Positions 48,618 to 56,382 of a DNA stretch of 64,000 bases are shown one piece after another. Each line of letters opens with the position of its first letter. Position 1 is the first letter of the stretch. This stretch comes from Ectopseudomonas chengduensis (GTDB lineage: Bacteria > Pseudomonadota > Gammaproteobacteria > Pseudomonadales > Pseudomonadaceae): the NCBI RefSeq assembly GCF_015712065.1, contig NZ_JACFYZ010000001.1, forward strand, positions 744,001-808,000. Direction: 5' to 3'. Below the pieces are notes generated by a model. The model worked only from the letters and a program-made list of their open reading frames with translations, was not told where the DNA came from and searched no databases. A program made the position numbers and the translations under genes.

Positions 48618-48861
48618 CAGCACCCGGTCACCAACTCGTTTATTACGAACATTTTTTCCGATCCAGACGTCACGGAATGGACTCGATTGTGGACTCAAGT
48701 CTTCGGCCTGGTCAACGCAGGCCGTTGAGGGTGATCCAAAGCGAGCCAAGCACATCCATCAACAGCCAGAGCAACGGATTTCATTCCGAAGTCTATCCGT
48801 CTACTGGCACATCACGCCACAGGCCGCAATGGACAGGCGAGCTACGGCCTCAACGGACCGG

Positions 48862-49758
48862 CTAGTCATCGACCGGTGAGGCCTCGTCTTTCACTCGCGC
48901 GAGGAACCGCTTCATGGGCTCCGAGGGTTCGCCCCGGCGGCGCAGCAGGTAGGTAGAGAGCATCGGTGGGGTGCCGGTCAGGGGACGAATGGAGATGTCC
49001 GGGCGCTGTAGCGTCTGCACCTGCGAGGCGATGGCGAAGCCGATGCCGTAGCCGGCGCCGACCAGGGTCAGCATCACGCCCAGGCTGGTCACTTCATCGA
49101 CCAGCTTGAGCGGCGTGCCTGCGTCCTGCAGCATCGCTTGAATCTGATGGCGGCAGCCCGATCCCGATTCGGGATGGCACAGAACCAGCGGGAACTTCAA
49201 GGCTTCGGCCAGCGGCACCTGGACGTGTGCCAGCAAGGGATGGCGTGCGGGCACGATCACCGACAGCGGATCGGTCCACACCGGCTCGGCGACGAGCCCA
49301 TCATGCACCGCGTTCGACAACGCAAAGCCGATGTCCAGCAGATCGTTGTGCAGCATCTTGAGCTGCTGCACGAACGGCAACTCGAAGACGCGAATCTCCA
49401 GCTCGGGTTCATCCTCGCGGCTGCGCGCCAGCAAGGTAGCGATGCGGGGCTGCGCCAGGCTGTCGCAGATGGCGATGCGCAGATGGCCTTGGTAGCCCTG
49501 CGCCGCGGCCTTGGTGCTCTTGACTGCCTGCTCCACGGTAGCCTGCACGCGCCGGCATTCGCCGAGGAACACCTGGCCGGCCCAGGTCAGCCGCGTCAGG
49601 CGTGTGCTGCGGTCGAACAACTGTACACCGAGCTGGCTTTCCAGGTCGCGCATCGCACGCGACACAGGCGATTGCTCGATGCCCAGACGCTCGGCTGCAC
49701 GGGCCAGATGCAGTTCTTCCGCAACTGCGACGAAGTAACGCAGCAATCTGAAATCCAA
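48862..49758 (-). CDS. LysR-type transcriptional regulator, ICE-borne (copy 1)
   Basis: The 298-residue protein has the LysR winged helix (FRLLRYFVAVAEELHLARAA, then IEQSPVSRAMRDLE) and an effector domain. It is clearly paralogous to the LysR encoded at 50467-51378: both share EQSP.SR, VW.DPL.V..PARHPLLAH and LVLCHP. It is the outermost gene of the ICE. In ICEclc a LysR protein, TciR, starts the transfer-competence cascade. Which copy, if either, does this here is unknown. Confidence 0.88.
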   Translation of the reverse strand: MDFRLLRYFVAVAEELHLARAAERLGIEQSPVSRAMRDLESQLGVQLFDRSTRLTRLTWAGQVFLGECRRVQATVEQAVKSTKAAAQGYQGHLRIAICDSLAQPRIATLLARSREDEPELEIRVFELPFVQQLKMLHNDLLDIGFALSNAVHDGLVAEPVWTDPLSVIVPARHPLLAHVQVPLAEALKFPLVLCHPESGSGCRHQIQAMLQDAGTPLKLVDEVTSLGVMLTLVGAGYGIGFAIASQVQTLQRPDISIRPLTGTPPMLSTYLLRRRGEPSEPMKRFLARVKDEASPVDD

Positions 49759-50466
49759 GGCCGCCTCCTGTCTGTCTTCTTCTGGTTCAGCCTATCGGAC
49801 GCCAGCATCTCCTTCCGCATCCCGTCAGCACCTCCTTCGGTGGCATCGCGTCAAAGCCTCATGCCCGCACGGTGCGCCGGGCACGGCGCGCAGGCGCTCA
49901 CGTTTGCTGGAGTCCGCGATCGGTGCAGCCGATGACGTCACGCCGGCGTCAGGGCGAGCATGCCGATGCAGTTGGGTGTCTTTCGGGTCACCCCGATCGC
50001 CTCCCAGATCGGTCACGAAGTCCGGTTCTAACACGCCCGGACTTCTGCGCAGCCGCCATCACCTGGGCGACGCGCCGGTAGGCCCGCTTGGCGGTCGCCG
50101 CGCATGAAGTCCTTGGGCTGCGGATGACGCTGCGCCGAAGCATGCAGCCACTGCGCGAGCTGCTCGTCGCTCATGCGTTCGTCTTTCCAGAACACGCTGC
50201 GGTCGGCAGTGATGGACAGGGTAGCCGAGTCGGGCTTGATCGACTTCACTCCACTCAGACAACACAATAATGACAATCTGGCAATTTTCCGATAAGGCAA
50301 CACCGACGGGATAACCGGACTTGCTTGGACACTCGCCCCCCGTGGCCACGACAGAAGGTCGGACGGCGGCGACTGGCAAGCCTCTGTGACCGGCATCGCC
50401 GCCGGGAAGCGCTCATGCAGTTCCCTAAAGCCAGAGGAATGGACTCCACTTTCTGAGGAGAAGTCC
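49759..50466. other. Region between the two LysR genes
   Basis: This 708-bp divergent region contains a decayed ExbD-like gene fragment (49985-50262) and the promoters of both LysR genes. No intact gene is supported. Confidence 0.55.
49985..50262 (-). pseudogene. ExbD/TolR-like gene fragment, frameshifted
   Basis: The minus strand encodes in frame KSIKPDSATLSITADRSVFW, then MSDEQLAQWLHASAQRHPQP, as in the periplasmic domain of ExbD/TolR biopolymer-transport proteins. The homology continues in a second frame as AYRRVAQVMAAAQKSG and in a third as FVTDLGG, which matches the end of ExbD. The N-terminal membrane anchor is missing. Two frameshifts and a lost 5' end make it a pseudogene. Confidence 0.55.
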
Positions 50467-51378
50467 ATGAACTTACGCCATCTTCGCTGTTTCATCGCCG
50501 TGGCCGAGGAGTTGCACTTCGGCCGGGCGGCGCGGCGGCTGCATGTGGAGCAGTCGCCCCTGTCGCGCACGATTCGCCAACTGGAGGCAGGCCTGGGCGT
50601 GATGCTGTTAGAGCGCACGCCGCGCGGCGTGCGCCTGACCCCGGCCGGCCAGGTGTTCCTGGAGGAAGCCCGGCGCGTGCTGCTGACCCTTGAGCAAGCC
50701 CAGACCAAGGCGCGGGCGGTGGCAGCGGGACACCGGGACACCCTGCGCATCGCCTTGGCCGGCGGCGTCGGGCGGACCCGGCTGTCGGCGCTGCTCGCGC
50801 TGTGCCGGGAGGAGGCGCCGGAAGTGGGCATCCGGCTGTTCGAGGCGCCGCTGTCGCAGGTGGTGGGCGGGCTGGGCAACGACCTGTACGACGCGGCCTT
50901 TGCGATGGCCGGCGAGATGGCGGCCGGGATGGTCGCCAAGCCGGTGTGGCAAGACCCGCTGGTGGTGGCCATACCCGCGCGGCACCCCTTGCTGGCGCAC
51001 AAGCGGGTGCCGCTGGACGAGGTGATGAGCTACCCGCTGGTGCTGTGCCACCCGCAGGTGTGTGAGGAGTGCAGCCGGCAATGCGAGCGCCTGCTGCGCC
51101 GGGTGGAGACACCGCCGGTCGTGGCCGAGTACGTGACGACCCACTCGCTGATGCTGGCCCTGGTGGCGGCCGGCTATGGCGTGGGATTTTCCAGCGCGGC
51201 GCACGTGGCGGCACGCCGGCAGGCGGACGTGATCGTCCGACCGTTGGATGAAGACTCGGCAGCGCTGACGACCTACCTGCTACATCCCGAGGGCGCGATG
51301 TCGGAGCCGCTGCGCCACTTCATCGACCGTGCGCAGCGTGTCGGCCATACGCCGTTGGATACGCAACGGCTCGCATGA
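50467..51378 (+). CDS. LysR-type transcriptional regulator, ICE-borne (copy 2)
   Basis: The 303-residue protein has the LysR winged helix (LRHLRCFIAVAEELHFGRAA, then VEQSPLSRTIRQLE) and an effector domain. GAGGAG precedes ATG 50467. It is a paralogue of the LysR at 48862-49758, and both are divergently read from the shared middle region. Placed upstream of the BisR-like gene, it is a candidate counterpart of ICEclc TciR, which activates bisR. This is inference from order. Confidence 0.88.
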   Translation: MNLRHLRCFIAVAEELHFGRAARRLHVEQSPLSRTIRQLEAGLGVMLLERTPRGVRLTPAGQVFLEEARRVLLTLEQAQTKARAVAAGHRDTLRIALAGGVGRTRLSALLALCREEAPEVGIRLFEAPLSQVVGGLGNDLYDAAFAMAGEMAAGMVAKPVWQDPLVVAIPARHPLLAHKRVPLDEVMSYPLVLCHPQVCEECSRQCERLLRRVETPPVVAEYVTTHSLMLALVAAGYGVGFSSAAHVAARRQADVIVRPLDEDSAALTTYLLHPEGAMSEPLRHFIDRAQRVGHTPLDTQRLA

Positions 51379-51891
51379 GGCTGCCTCAGGCGGGTTGACC
51401 GATTCCATTTTGGTCAAACGCCAGACCTGTTTTGTCATAGCGGGATTCCATCGCCGCGGTGCACTCAGGCCTTGCTCGCGCTTGTCGTTGGCATTCTGCG
51501 AGCAACTTCGCATGCCCAACGTGGCGCGTCACAGCGAAGACGCGAGGCGCAACAGTGCTTGCCATATGCGCATCGGCTCTGGCGTGTTGAGCTGATCGCG
51601 CTTTACTGGGCCTCTTTCCCTGCAAAGACTTTGGCCTGGTTATCCGGGTCAGGCATGGTGCCCGCGAATGACGCTGGTGACAGCGTGTTCGCGGCTTGCG
51701 AATTGTGAGTGATGGTGCCATGCGCAGCAAGGCGCGCATCTCGCAACGAAACCGGCAGCATCAACGATGCCACGGTCTTCGCCGCTTCGCCATCTGCTCG
51801 TTTCGCCCGGAGAGTCCACAGCCACACACGCCGCCTGTACGGCGGGTGCGCGTGCCTGGACTCGGTTCGATGACGAAAGGAGGCGCGCGAT
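51379..51891. other. Gene-free stretch upstream of the BisR-like gene
   Basis: This 513-bp stretch should contain the promoter of the BisR-like gene. Overlapping frames on both strands have no recognisable product. One minus-strand frame ending at 51603 could be a gene remnant, but I cannot support it. Confidence 0.4.
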
Positions 51892-52653
51892 ATGCCGAAG
51901 TCGAGCAGCCTGGCCGATGGCGCCAAGACCTACTACCGCCCGGTCGAGGCGGCAATCCGCTGGAGTGGATTGCTGCGCTTCGAGCTGCGCATCCTGGCGA
52001 CCTTGGGAGGGCGGCCTCTGCCGGAGGCAACGGAGTTTCCGCGCTGGCCGATGCTGCGATTGAACACCGAAAGAATCTTCGATGCGCTGGCCCACGGCGA
52101 GATGCGGTATGGCAAGGAGGGCTTGGTGCGGGAGACGCAAAGCTTCGCGATGGACGACCCGTCGCTGACGGTGCGCCACGTCGATCTGAAAGCCTGGATG
52201 GCGCACCACTACCCCGGCGAGAGACCGGCGTTTCTGTTCGATGAGATCGAGCGAGCGCTTCACCCGGCGATCAGCCTGGACACCGTGGGCGCATTGCTGG
52301 CCGAGCGGGAAGCGATCAAGGCGCGGCTGGTGGAACACCTGGGCATGCACCAGACGCTGCGCGCCGAGCACGAGGCGCTGCTGAAAACGCACGCCGCCTG
52401 CGCGGCCGACACGGGGCGTGCGAAAACGCTGGGGCCGCGCAGCGAATCGACCTACCTGAACATCGTGGGCGGATTACTGACGCTGCTGCTGGGCAAGTCG
52501 CCCAGCGGCACGCCGTATTCCAGCTTCCTGACGCAGGAGGCCATCATCAGCGCGATGGTGGCGCACCACGGCAACGCGATGGGCATCACCGAGCGCACCC
52601 TGCAGGCCAAGTTCGCACTGGCTCGACGCAATCTGCAGAGCACAACTTCCTGA
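51892..52653 (+). CDS. ICE regulatory protein, BisR-like
   Basis: The 253-residue protein (start MPKSSSLADGAKTYYRPVEA) has no standard domain that I recognise. Its place directly before alpA-parA, on an ICE of this architecture, and its length fit BisR, the intermediate activator of ICEclc transfer competence that switches on the alpA promoter. The C-terminal half is helical and basic (ITERTLQAKFALARRNLQ) and may bind DNA. GGAGGC precedes the ATG. The function is inferred from position. Confidence 0.65.
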   Translation: MPKSSSLADGAKTYYRPVEAAIRWSGLLRFELRILATLGGRPLPEATEFPRWPMLRLNTERIFDALAHGEMRYGKEGLVRETQSFAMDDPSLTVRHVDLKAWMAHHYPGERPAFLFDEIERALHPAISLDTVGALLAEREAIKARLVEHLGMHQTLRAEHEALLKTHAACAADTGRAKTLGPRSESTYLNIVGGLLTLLLGKSPSGTPYSSFLTQEAIISAMVAHHGNAMGITERTLQAKFALARRNLQSTTS

Positions 52654-52664
52654 GCGACACCAGA

Positions 52665-52697
52665 CCGTATCTGCGGTCGTGGAAACCGCATTTGCGG
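52665..52697. promoter_or_regulatory. Paired palindromic operators upstream of alpA
   Basis: CCGTATCTGCGG (52665-52676) and CCGCATTTGCGG (52686-52697) are two 12-bp dyads, the second perfect, with centres 21 bp apart, two turns of the helix. They lie just after the BisR-like stop and about 75 bp before alpA, and are probably the binding site for an activator or autoregulator. Confidence 0.55.
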
Positions 52698-52769
52698 TGT
52701 CTTTCCTCAACGCGGCGTTCTTAATTCGAGTCATGCCAATCAGCGCCACTGAGCGTTAAGGAGACCCTC

Positions 52770-52991
52770 ATGTCTTCGCAGACCACCACCGCCACGGCGG
52801 CACCGACCGAACACCGCATCCTGCGCCGCGCCGAGGTCGAGGCCAGGACCGGCTTCAAGCGCGCGCACATCTACAGCCTGATGAAGGAAGGCAAGTTCCC
52901 CAGGGCGCTGCGTCTGGGCGTGCGCGCGGTGGGCTGGGACTCGGTGGAGATCGAACAGTGGATCGTCGATCGCCTCAAGGAACGCGCCTGA
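52770..52991 (+). CDS. alpA: AlpA-family transcriptional regulator
   Basis: The 73-residue protein is a MerR-like winged-helix regulator of the AlpA family (ILRRAEVEARTGFKRAHIYSLMKEGKFPRALRLG is its core span; VGWDSVEIEQWI follows). AAGGAGA precedes the ATG. It starts the alpA-parA-shi-parB-DUF2857 operon. The next gene begins 40 bp downstream. Confidence 0.85.
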   Translation: MSSQTTTATAAPTEHRILRRAEVEARTGFKRAHIYSLMKEGKFPRALRLGVRAVGWDSVEIEQWIVDRLKERA

Positions 52992-53031
52992 CGCTTCTTC
53001 TCGGTTCATGCCATTAGACCAGGAGAAGCTC

Positions 53032-53898
53032 ATGCAGGTGGTGTCCATCATTTCAACCAAGGGCGGCGTCGGCAAGACCACCACGGCGGCCAATCTGGGT
53101 GGCCTCATTGCCGATGCCGGGCTGCGCGTGCTGCTGCTGGACCTGGATGTGCAGCCCACGCTGTCGAGCTACTTCACGCTGGACGTGCGCGCGCCTGGCG
53201 GCATCTACGAGATGCTGACCTGCAACGAACGGCGCATCGAGCACCTGGTGTCGCGCACCGCGATCGCGGGCCTGGACCTGGTGCTCTCCAACGACGACCG
53301 CGGCGAACTGAACACGCTGCTGCTGCACGCAGCGGATGGGCGCCTGCGACTGCGCCATTTGCTTCCCGTTTTCCGCACGCACTATGACTTGCTGTTGATC
53401 GACACCCAGGGCGCGCGCAGCGTGCTGCTGGAGATGGCGGTGCTGGCGTCCGACCTGGCGCTGTCGCCGGTGACGCCGGAGATCCTCGCGGCGCGCGAGC
53501 TGCGGCGCGGCACGCTGCAACTGATCGAGGACATCGCGCCGTATCGGCACCTGGGCATCGAGCCACCGCCGCTGCGCCTGCTCATCAACCGCGTGCATCC
53601 GGTGTCGTCGAACGCGCGGCTGGTCCAGCAGGCGCTGCGACAGGTGTTCCAGGAACAGGCCGGCGTGCAGGTGCTGGACACCAACGTGCCAGCCATCGAA
53701 GCCTATCCGCGCGCTGCGACACGAGGATTGCCGGTGCATCGGGTGGAGTACCGGCAGCCGGCTGGGCGCACGGCGCCCGCGGCGCTGGACACCATGCGCG
53801 CGCTGGGCGGCGAGCTGTTCCCCGCGTGGCGGGAGCACTTCGCGCTGGTCACCGGCCGGGCCGATGCGGGAGGGGCTGGCCATGGCGAGCGTGCATGA
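53032..53898 (+). CDS. parA: ParA-family partition ATPase
   Basis: The 288-residue ATPase begins MQVVSIISTKGGVGKTTTAANLG, with the deviant Walker A KGGVGKTT at about 11-18, then LLLDLDVQPT and the LLIDTQGA Walker B segment. ParA proteins segregate plasmids and ICE circles. CAGGAGAAG before ATG 53032 decides against an in-frame ATG 24 bases upstream. It overlaps the next gene by 17 bases. Confidence 0.9.
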   Translation: MQVVSIISTKGGVGKTTTAANLGGLIADAGLRVLLLDLDVQPTLSSYFTLDVRAPGGIYEMLTCNERRIEHLVSRTAIAGLDLVLSNDDRGELNTLLLHAADGRLRLRHLLPVFRTHYDLLLIDTQGARSVLLEMAVLASDLALSPVTPEILAARELRRGTLQLIEDIAPYRHLGIEPPPLRLLINRVHPVSSNARLVQQALRQVFQEQAGVQVLDTNVPAIEAYPRAATRGLPVHRVEYRQPAGRTAPAALDTMRALGGELFPAWREHFALVTGRADAGGAGHGERA

Positions 53899-54139
53899 AC
53901 TGGCGCGCGGCCGTGAACGGCTGCGCGCGTTGATCGAGTTCGCGCTGGGCGAAGGCTGGCGCGTGGTGCGCACGTCCGGCGGGCACCTGAAATTCACGAA
54001 ACCAGGCTGCGCGTCGATCTACACCGGCTCGCCGTCGATCTACACCAGCTCGACGGCGAGCGACCACCGTGCCGACCGCAATGCCCGCGCGCAACTTCGC
54101 CGCGCCGACCGGCAAGCGCAGGAGAACGGCCGTGGCTGA
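53882..54139 (+). CDS. Short HicA/YcfA-like protein (shi position)
   Basis: The 85-residue protein has a HicA-like pattern (LIEFALGEGWRVVRTSGGHLKFTKPG, then a helical NARAQLRRADRQAQ). It sits between parA and the ParB-domain gene, the place of shi in ICEclc, and overlaps both. An internal 21-bp tandem duplication (54012-54032 and 54033-54053) encodes SIYTGSP/SIYTSST and inserts seven residues in the middle of the fold. No HicB partner is present, so a toxin role is doubtful. Confidence 0.65.
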   Translation: MASVHELARGRERLRALIEFALGEGWRVVRTSGGHLKFTKPGCASIYTGSPSIYTSSTASDHRADRNARAQLRRADRQAQENGRG

Positions 54140-55802
54140 GCTGACGCCGCAGGACATGGCTGTCAAGCTGCTGGCCACCGGCTTCGAGCGCAGCGGCCCT
54201 GCGGCCGCGACCTTGATCGACCCCATCGCCGACACGCCGATGGTGGTGACCCTGGACCAGTTGCGGCCCTACGACCACGACCCGCGCGTGACGCGCAACC
54301 CGGCCTATGCGGAGATCAAGGCATCCATCCGCGAACGCGGGCTGGACGCGCCCCCCGCAATCACGCGCAGGCCGGGCGAGGCGCACTACATCATTCGCAA
54401 CGGCGGCAACACGCGGCTGGCGATCCTGCGCGAGTTGTGGAGCGAGACCAAGGAGGAACGCTTCTATCGCGTACCGTGCTTGTTTCGGCCGTGGCCGGCG
54501 CGCGGCGAAATCGTGGCGCTGACCGGGCATCTGGCCGAGAACGAGCTGCGCGCCGGGCTGACCTTCATCGAACGGGCCCTGGGCATCGAGAAGGCCCGCG
54601 AATTCTACGAGCAGGAAAGCGGCCAGCCGCTGACGCAGAGCGAACTAGCGCGGCGTCTGACGGCCGACGGCTATCCGGTGCCGCAGTCACACATCAGCCG
54701 CATGAACGATGCGGTGCGCCATCTGCTGCCGGCTATCCCGACGTTGTTGTACAGCGGATTGGGCCGGCATCAGGTGGACCGGCTCGCGGTGCTGCGCAAG
54801 GCGTGCGAGCGCACCTGGGAGCGGCGTGCGCTGGGCCGCGCCATGGCCGTGGACTTCGCGACCTTGTTTCAGGACGTGCTGACGCAGTTCGACGCGCAGC
54901 CGGACGACTTCTCGCCGCAGCGGGTGCAGGACGAGCTGGTGGGCCAGATGGCCGAACTGCTGGGGGTGGACTACGACACGCTGGCGCTGGAGATCAACGA
55001 CAGCGAAAGCCGCCAGCGCGCGCTGACCAGCGAACCGGCGGCGCCAGTGCCCACTTCAGCGGCGGTTCCCGCGACTCGACGGCTACCCACCGATCCCGCG
55101 TCGCAGGACGTCGCGCCAACTGCGCCCCCGGCCGCTACCCCGCCCGCGCCGCCCATTGCACCACCCCACTCGGGCAGCGGAGAGGACGCAGACACTACCC
55201 TCGTGCCGAGCGAGCAGGACGAGCAACGCGACGAGCGCCTGCAGGGGCACATCGTGACGCCGGCACCGACCACCGAGCGCCTGCAGTCCATCCAGCGGAT
55301 GGTCGCGGACCAGCTTGGCGACAAGCTGCCCGACTTCGAGACCGATGCGCTACGTGCGATCCCCGTGCAGGTCGGCGGGCTCTATCCCATTTCGGACGTC
55401 TGGTACGTCGAGCCAGGCCTGGACGTGCCGGATCGCCTGCGCGTGCACATCGCGCAGTTCGCGCGCGAGATCGCCGGGGAAGCGGCGGTAGCCGACCACA
55501 TCGAGGCCAGCGACGGCGGCATCGGCTTCGTCTGCGTGGCGCCGGCCGTGGGCCAGGCGAAAGCGCTGCCGGCGTTCGCGCGGGCGGTGCTGACCCTGCT
55601 GCATGCGCTGAGTGCGGCTCCGCCCTCCGCGAACGGATTGGACCGCGCGCGGCTGGCCGACGAGCTGGCGGCGCTGCTGCATGGCCACGGCGGCTCGGCC
55701 ACACGCCTGAGCGATGCTGCGCTGGTGAAGTTGTTCCGTCTGCTGCGCCTGGCGCGTCGGCTGCTGGACCTGGAAGCCGGCGACTCGGACCACGAGTCCT
55801 GA
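54069..55802 (+). CDS. parB: ParB-domain protein of the ICE
   Basis: The 577-residue protein has an N-terminal ParB/Srx-type domain (about 60-125; VTLDQLRPYDHDPR, then YIIRNGGNTRLAILREL), a HTH region (about 185-245; LTQSELARRLTADG, then SHISRMNDAV), a Pro/Ala-rich linker (about 320-375) and a C-terminal helical domain. The start is a GTG at 54069 within the preceding gene; ATG 54081 is possible. In ICEclc the ParB-like gene at this place, with the DUF2857 gene, has been linked to the BisDC activator of transfer competence. Confidence 0.82.
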   Translation: MPTAMPARNFAAPTGKRRRTAVAELTPQDMAVKLLATGFERSGPAAATLIDPIADTPMVVTLDQLRPYDHDPRVTRNPAYAEIKASIRERGLDAPPAITRRPGEAHYIIRNGGNTRLAILRELWSETKEERFYRVPCLFRPWPARGEIVALTGHLAENELRAGLTFIERALGIEKAREFYEQESGQPLTQSELARRLTADGYPVPQSHISRMNDAVRHLLPAIPTLLYSGLGRHQVDRLAVLRKACERTWERRALGRAMAVDFATLFQDVLTQFDAQPDDFSPQRVQDELVGQMAELLGVDYDTLALEINDSESRQRALTSEPAAPVPTSAAVPATRRLPTDPASQDVAPTAPPAATPPAPPIAPPHSGSGEDADTTLVPSEQDEQRDERLQGHIVTPAPTTERLQSIQRMVADQLGDKLPDFETDALRAIPVQVGGLYPISDVWYVEPGLDVPDRLRVHIAQFAREIAGEAAVADHIEASDGGIGFVCVAPAVGQAKALPAFARAVLTLLHALSAAPPSANGLDRARLADELAALLHGHGGSATRLSDAALVKLFRLLRLARRLLDLEAGDSDHES

Positions 55803-55819
55803 GCGCGCAGGAGGCATCC

Positions 55820-56380
55820 ATGTCGGCACCGCACCCACTCAACCAGGCCGTGATCGCCCAGGCCCTGCATGACCTGCGCAACGGCCAGTTGCGCCGCTGC
55901 AAGGCCATGGGCTTCGGCGAGGAGGAGCTGGATGCGCTGAAGCACCCCGAACTCGTGAGCATGCTGGTGAATGCCACGGTGTCGTGGTGTTCGGTGTCGG
56001 TGAACCGGGAAGTGTTGAAGCGGCTGCTTAGCCAGGTGCACGACGTGGAGCGGGAGATCGCTACGGTGGACCGCATGCTGCGCCTGGGGGCGAGCACGGA
56101 GATGGTCAGCAAGTTCTACGGCCTCACGCATCAGGAAGTGGCGCTGCGCCGCGACATCCTCGGGCTGCCCAAGCGCAAGGGCCGGCATCCGGTGCTCGAC
56201 GAGGCGCAGGACGTGGCCTTGTGGGAGCGCTGGAAGGCCGGCGTCTCCGAGCGCCATATCGCCCTGACCGACGACATGGCGATGCTGGCGCTGACCATGG
56301 ATCTGGCCGAGGCCATGACTCTGCCCATGTCGGTGATCTGGTCGGCGATACGGAACTGGATCGACCAGGGGCTGGTGTAG
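55820..56380 (+). CDS. DUF2857 family ICE protein
   Basis: The 186-residue protein has the DUF2857 (STY4526-like) pattern with two helical segments, VDRMLRLGASTEMVSKFYGL and VALWERWKAGVSERHIALTD, in a tandem HTH-like layout. AGGAGG precedes the ATG. DUF2857 proteins have been described as distantly FlhC-like, and in ICEclc the pair of ParB-like and DUF2857-like proteins (BisDC) activates late transfer genes. The next gene starts two bases after its stop. Confidence 0.8.
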   Translation: MSAPHPLNQAVIAQALHDLRNGQLRRCKAMGFGEEELDALKHPELVSMLVNATVSWCSVSVNREVLKRLLSQVHDVEREIATVDRMLRLGASTEMVSKFYGLTHQEVALRRDILGLPKRKGRHPVLDEAQDVALWERWKAGVSERHIALTDDMAMLALTMDLAEAMTLPMSVIWSAIRNWIDQGLV

Positions 56381-56382
56381 CC

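Larger units (their letters stand above)
48367..48861. other. Gene-free stretch spanning the chromosome/ICE junction
   Basis: It holds the attC-like sequence, a third copy of AAAAGGGGACAGATTT (48451-48466), the tRNA-type terminator, the ICE attachment core and about 240 bp of ICE end. Two long frames here (48391-48879 and 48440-48865) lack family signatures and are not called. Confidence 0.6.

Noticed and set aside
48391..48879. Long open frames of 162 and 141 codons across the ICE junction
   Set aside because: They run through the terminator and the attachment core, have no ribosome site or family pattern and overlap each other in different frames.
51603..51926. Minus-strand frame of 107 codons between the LysR and BisR-like genes
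   Set aside because: The last 40 codons look protein-like, but no start signal or family match supports a gene.
53882..54139. HicA-type toxin of a HicAB system
   Set aside because: There is no HicB partner, the fold is interrupted by a duplication and the gene sits in a partition operon.
54437..55802. Long upstream extension of the DUF2857 frame through the parB gene
   Set aside because: The extension is arginine- and glycine-rich out-of-frame parB sequence. ATG 55820 has an AGGAGG site.
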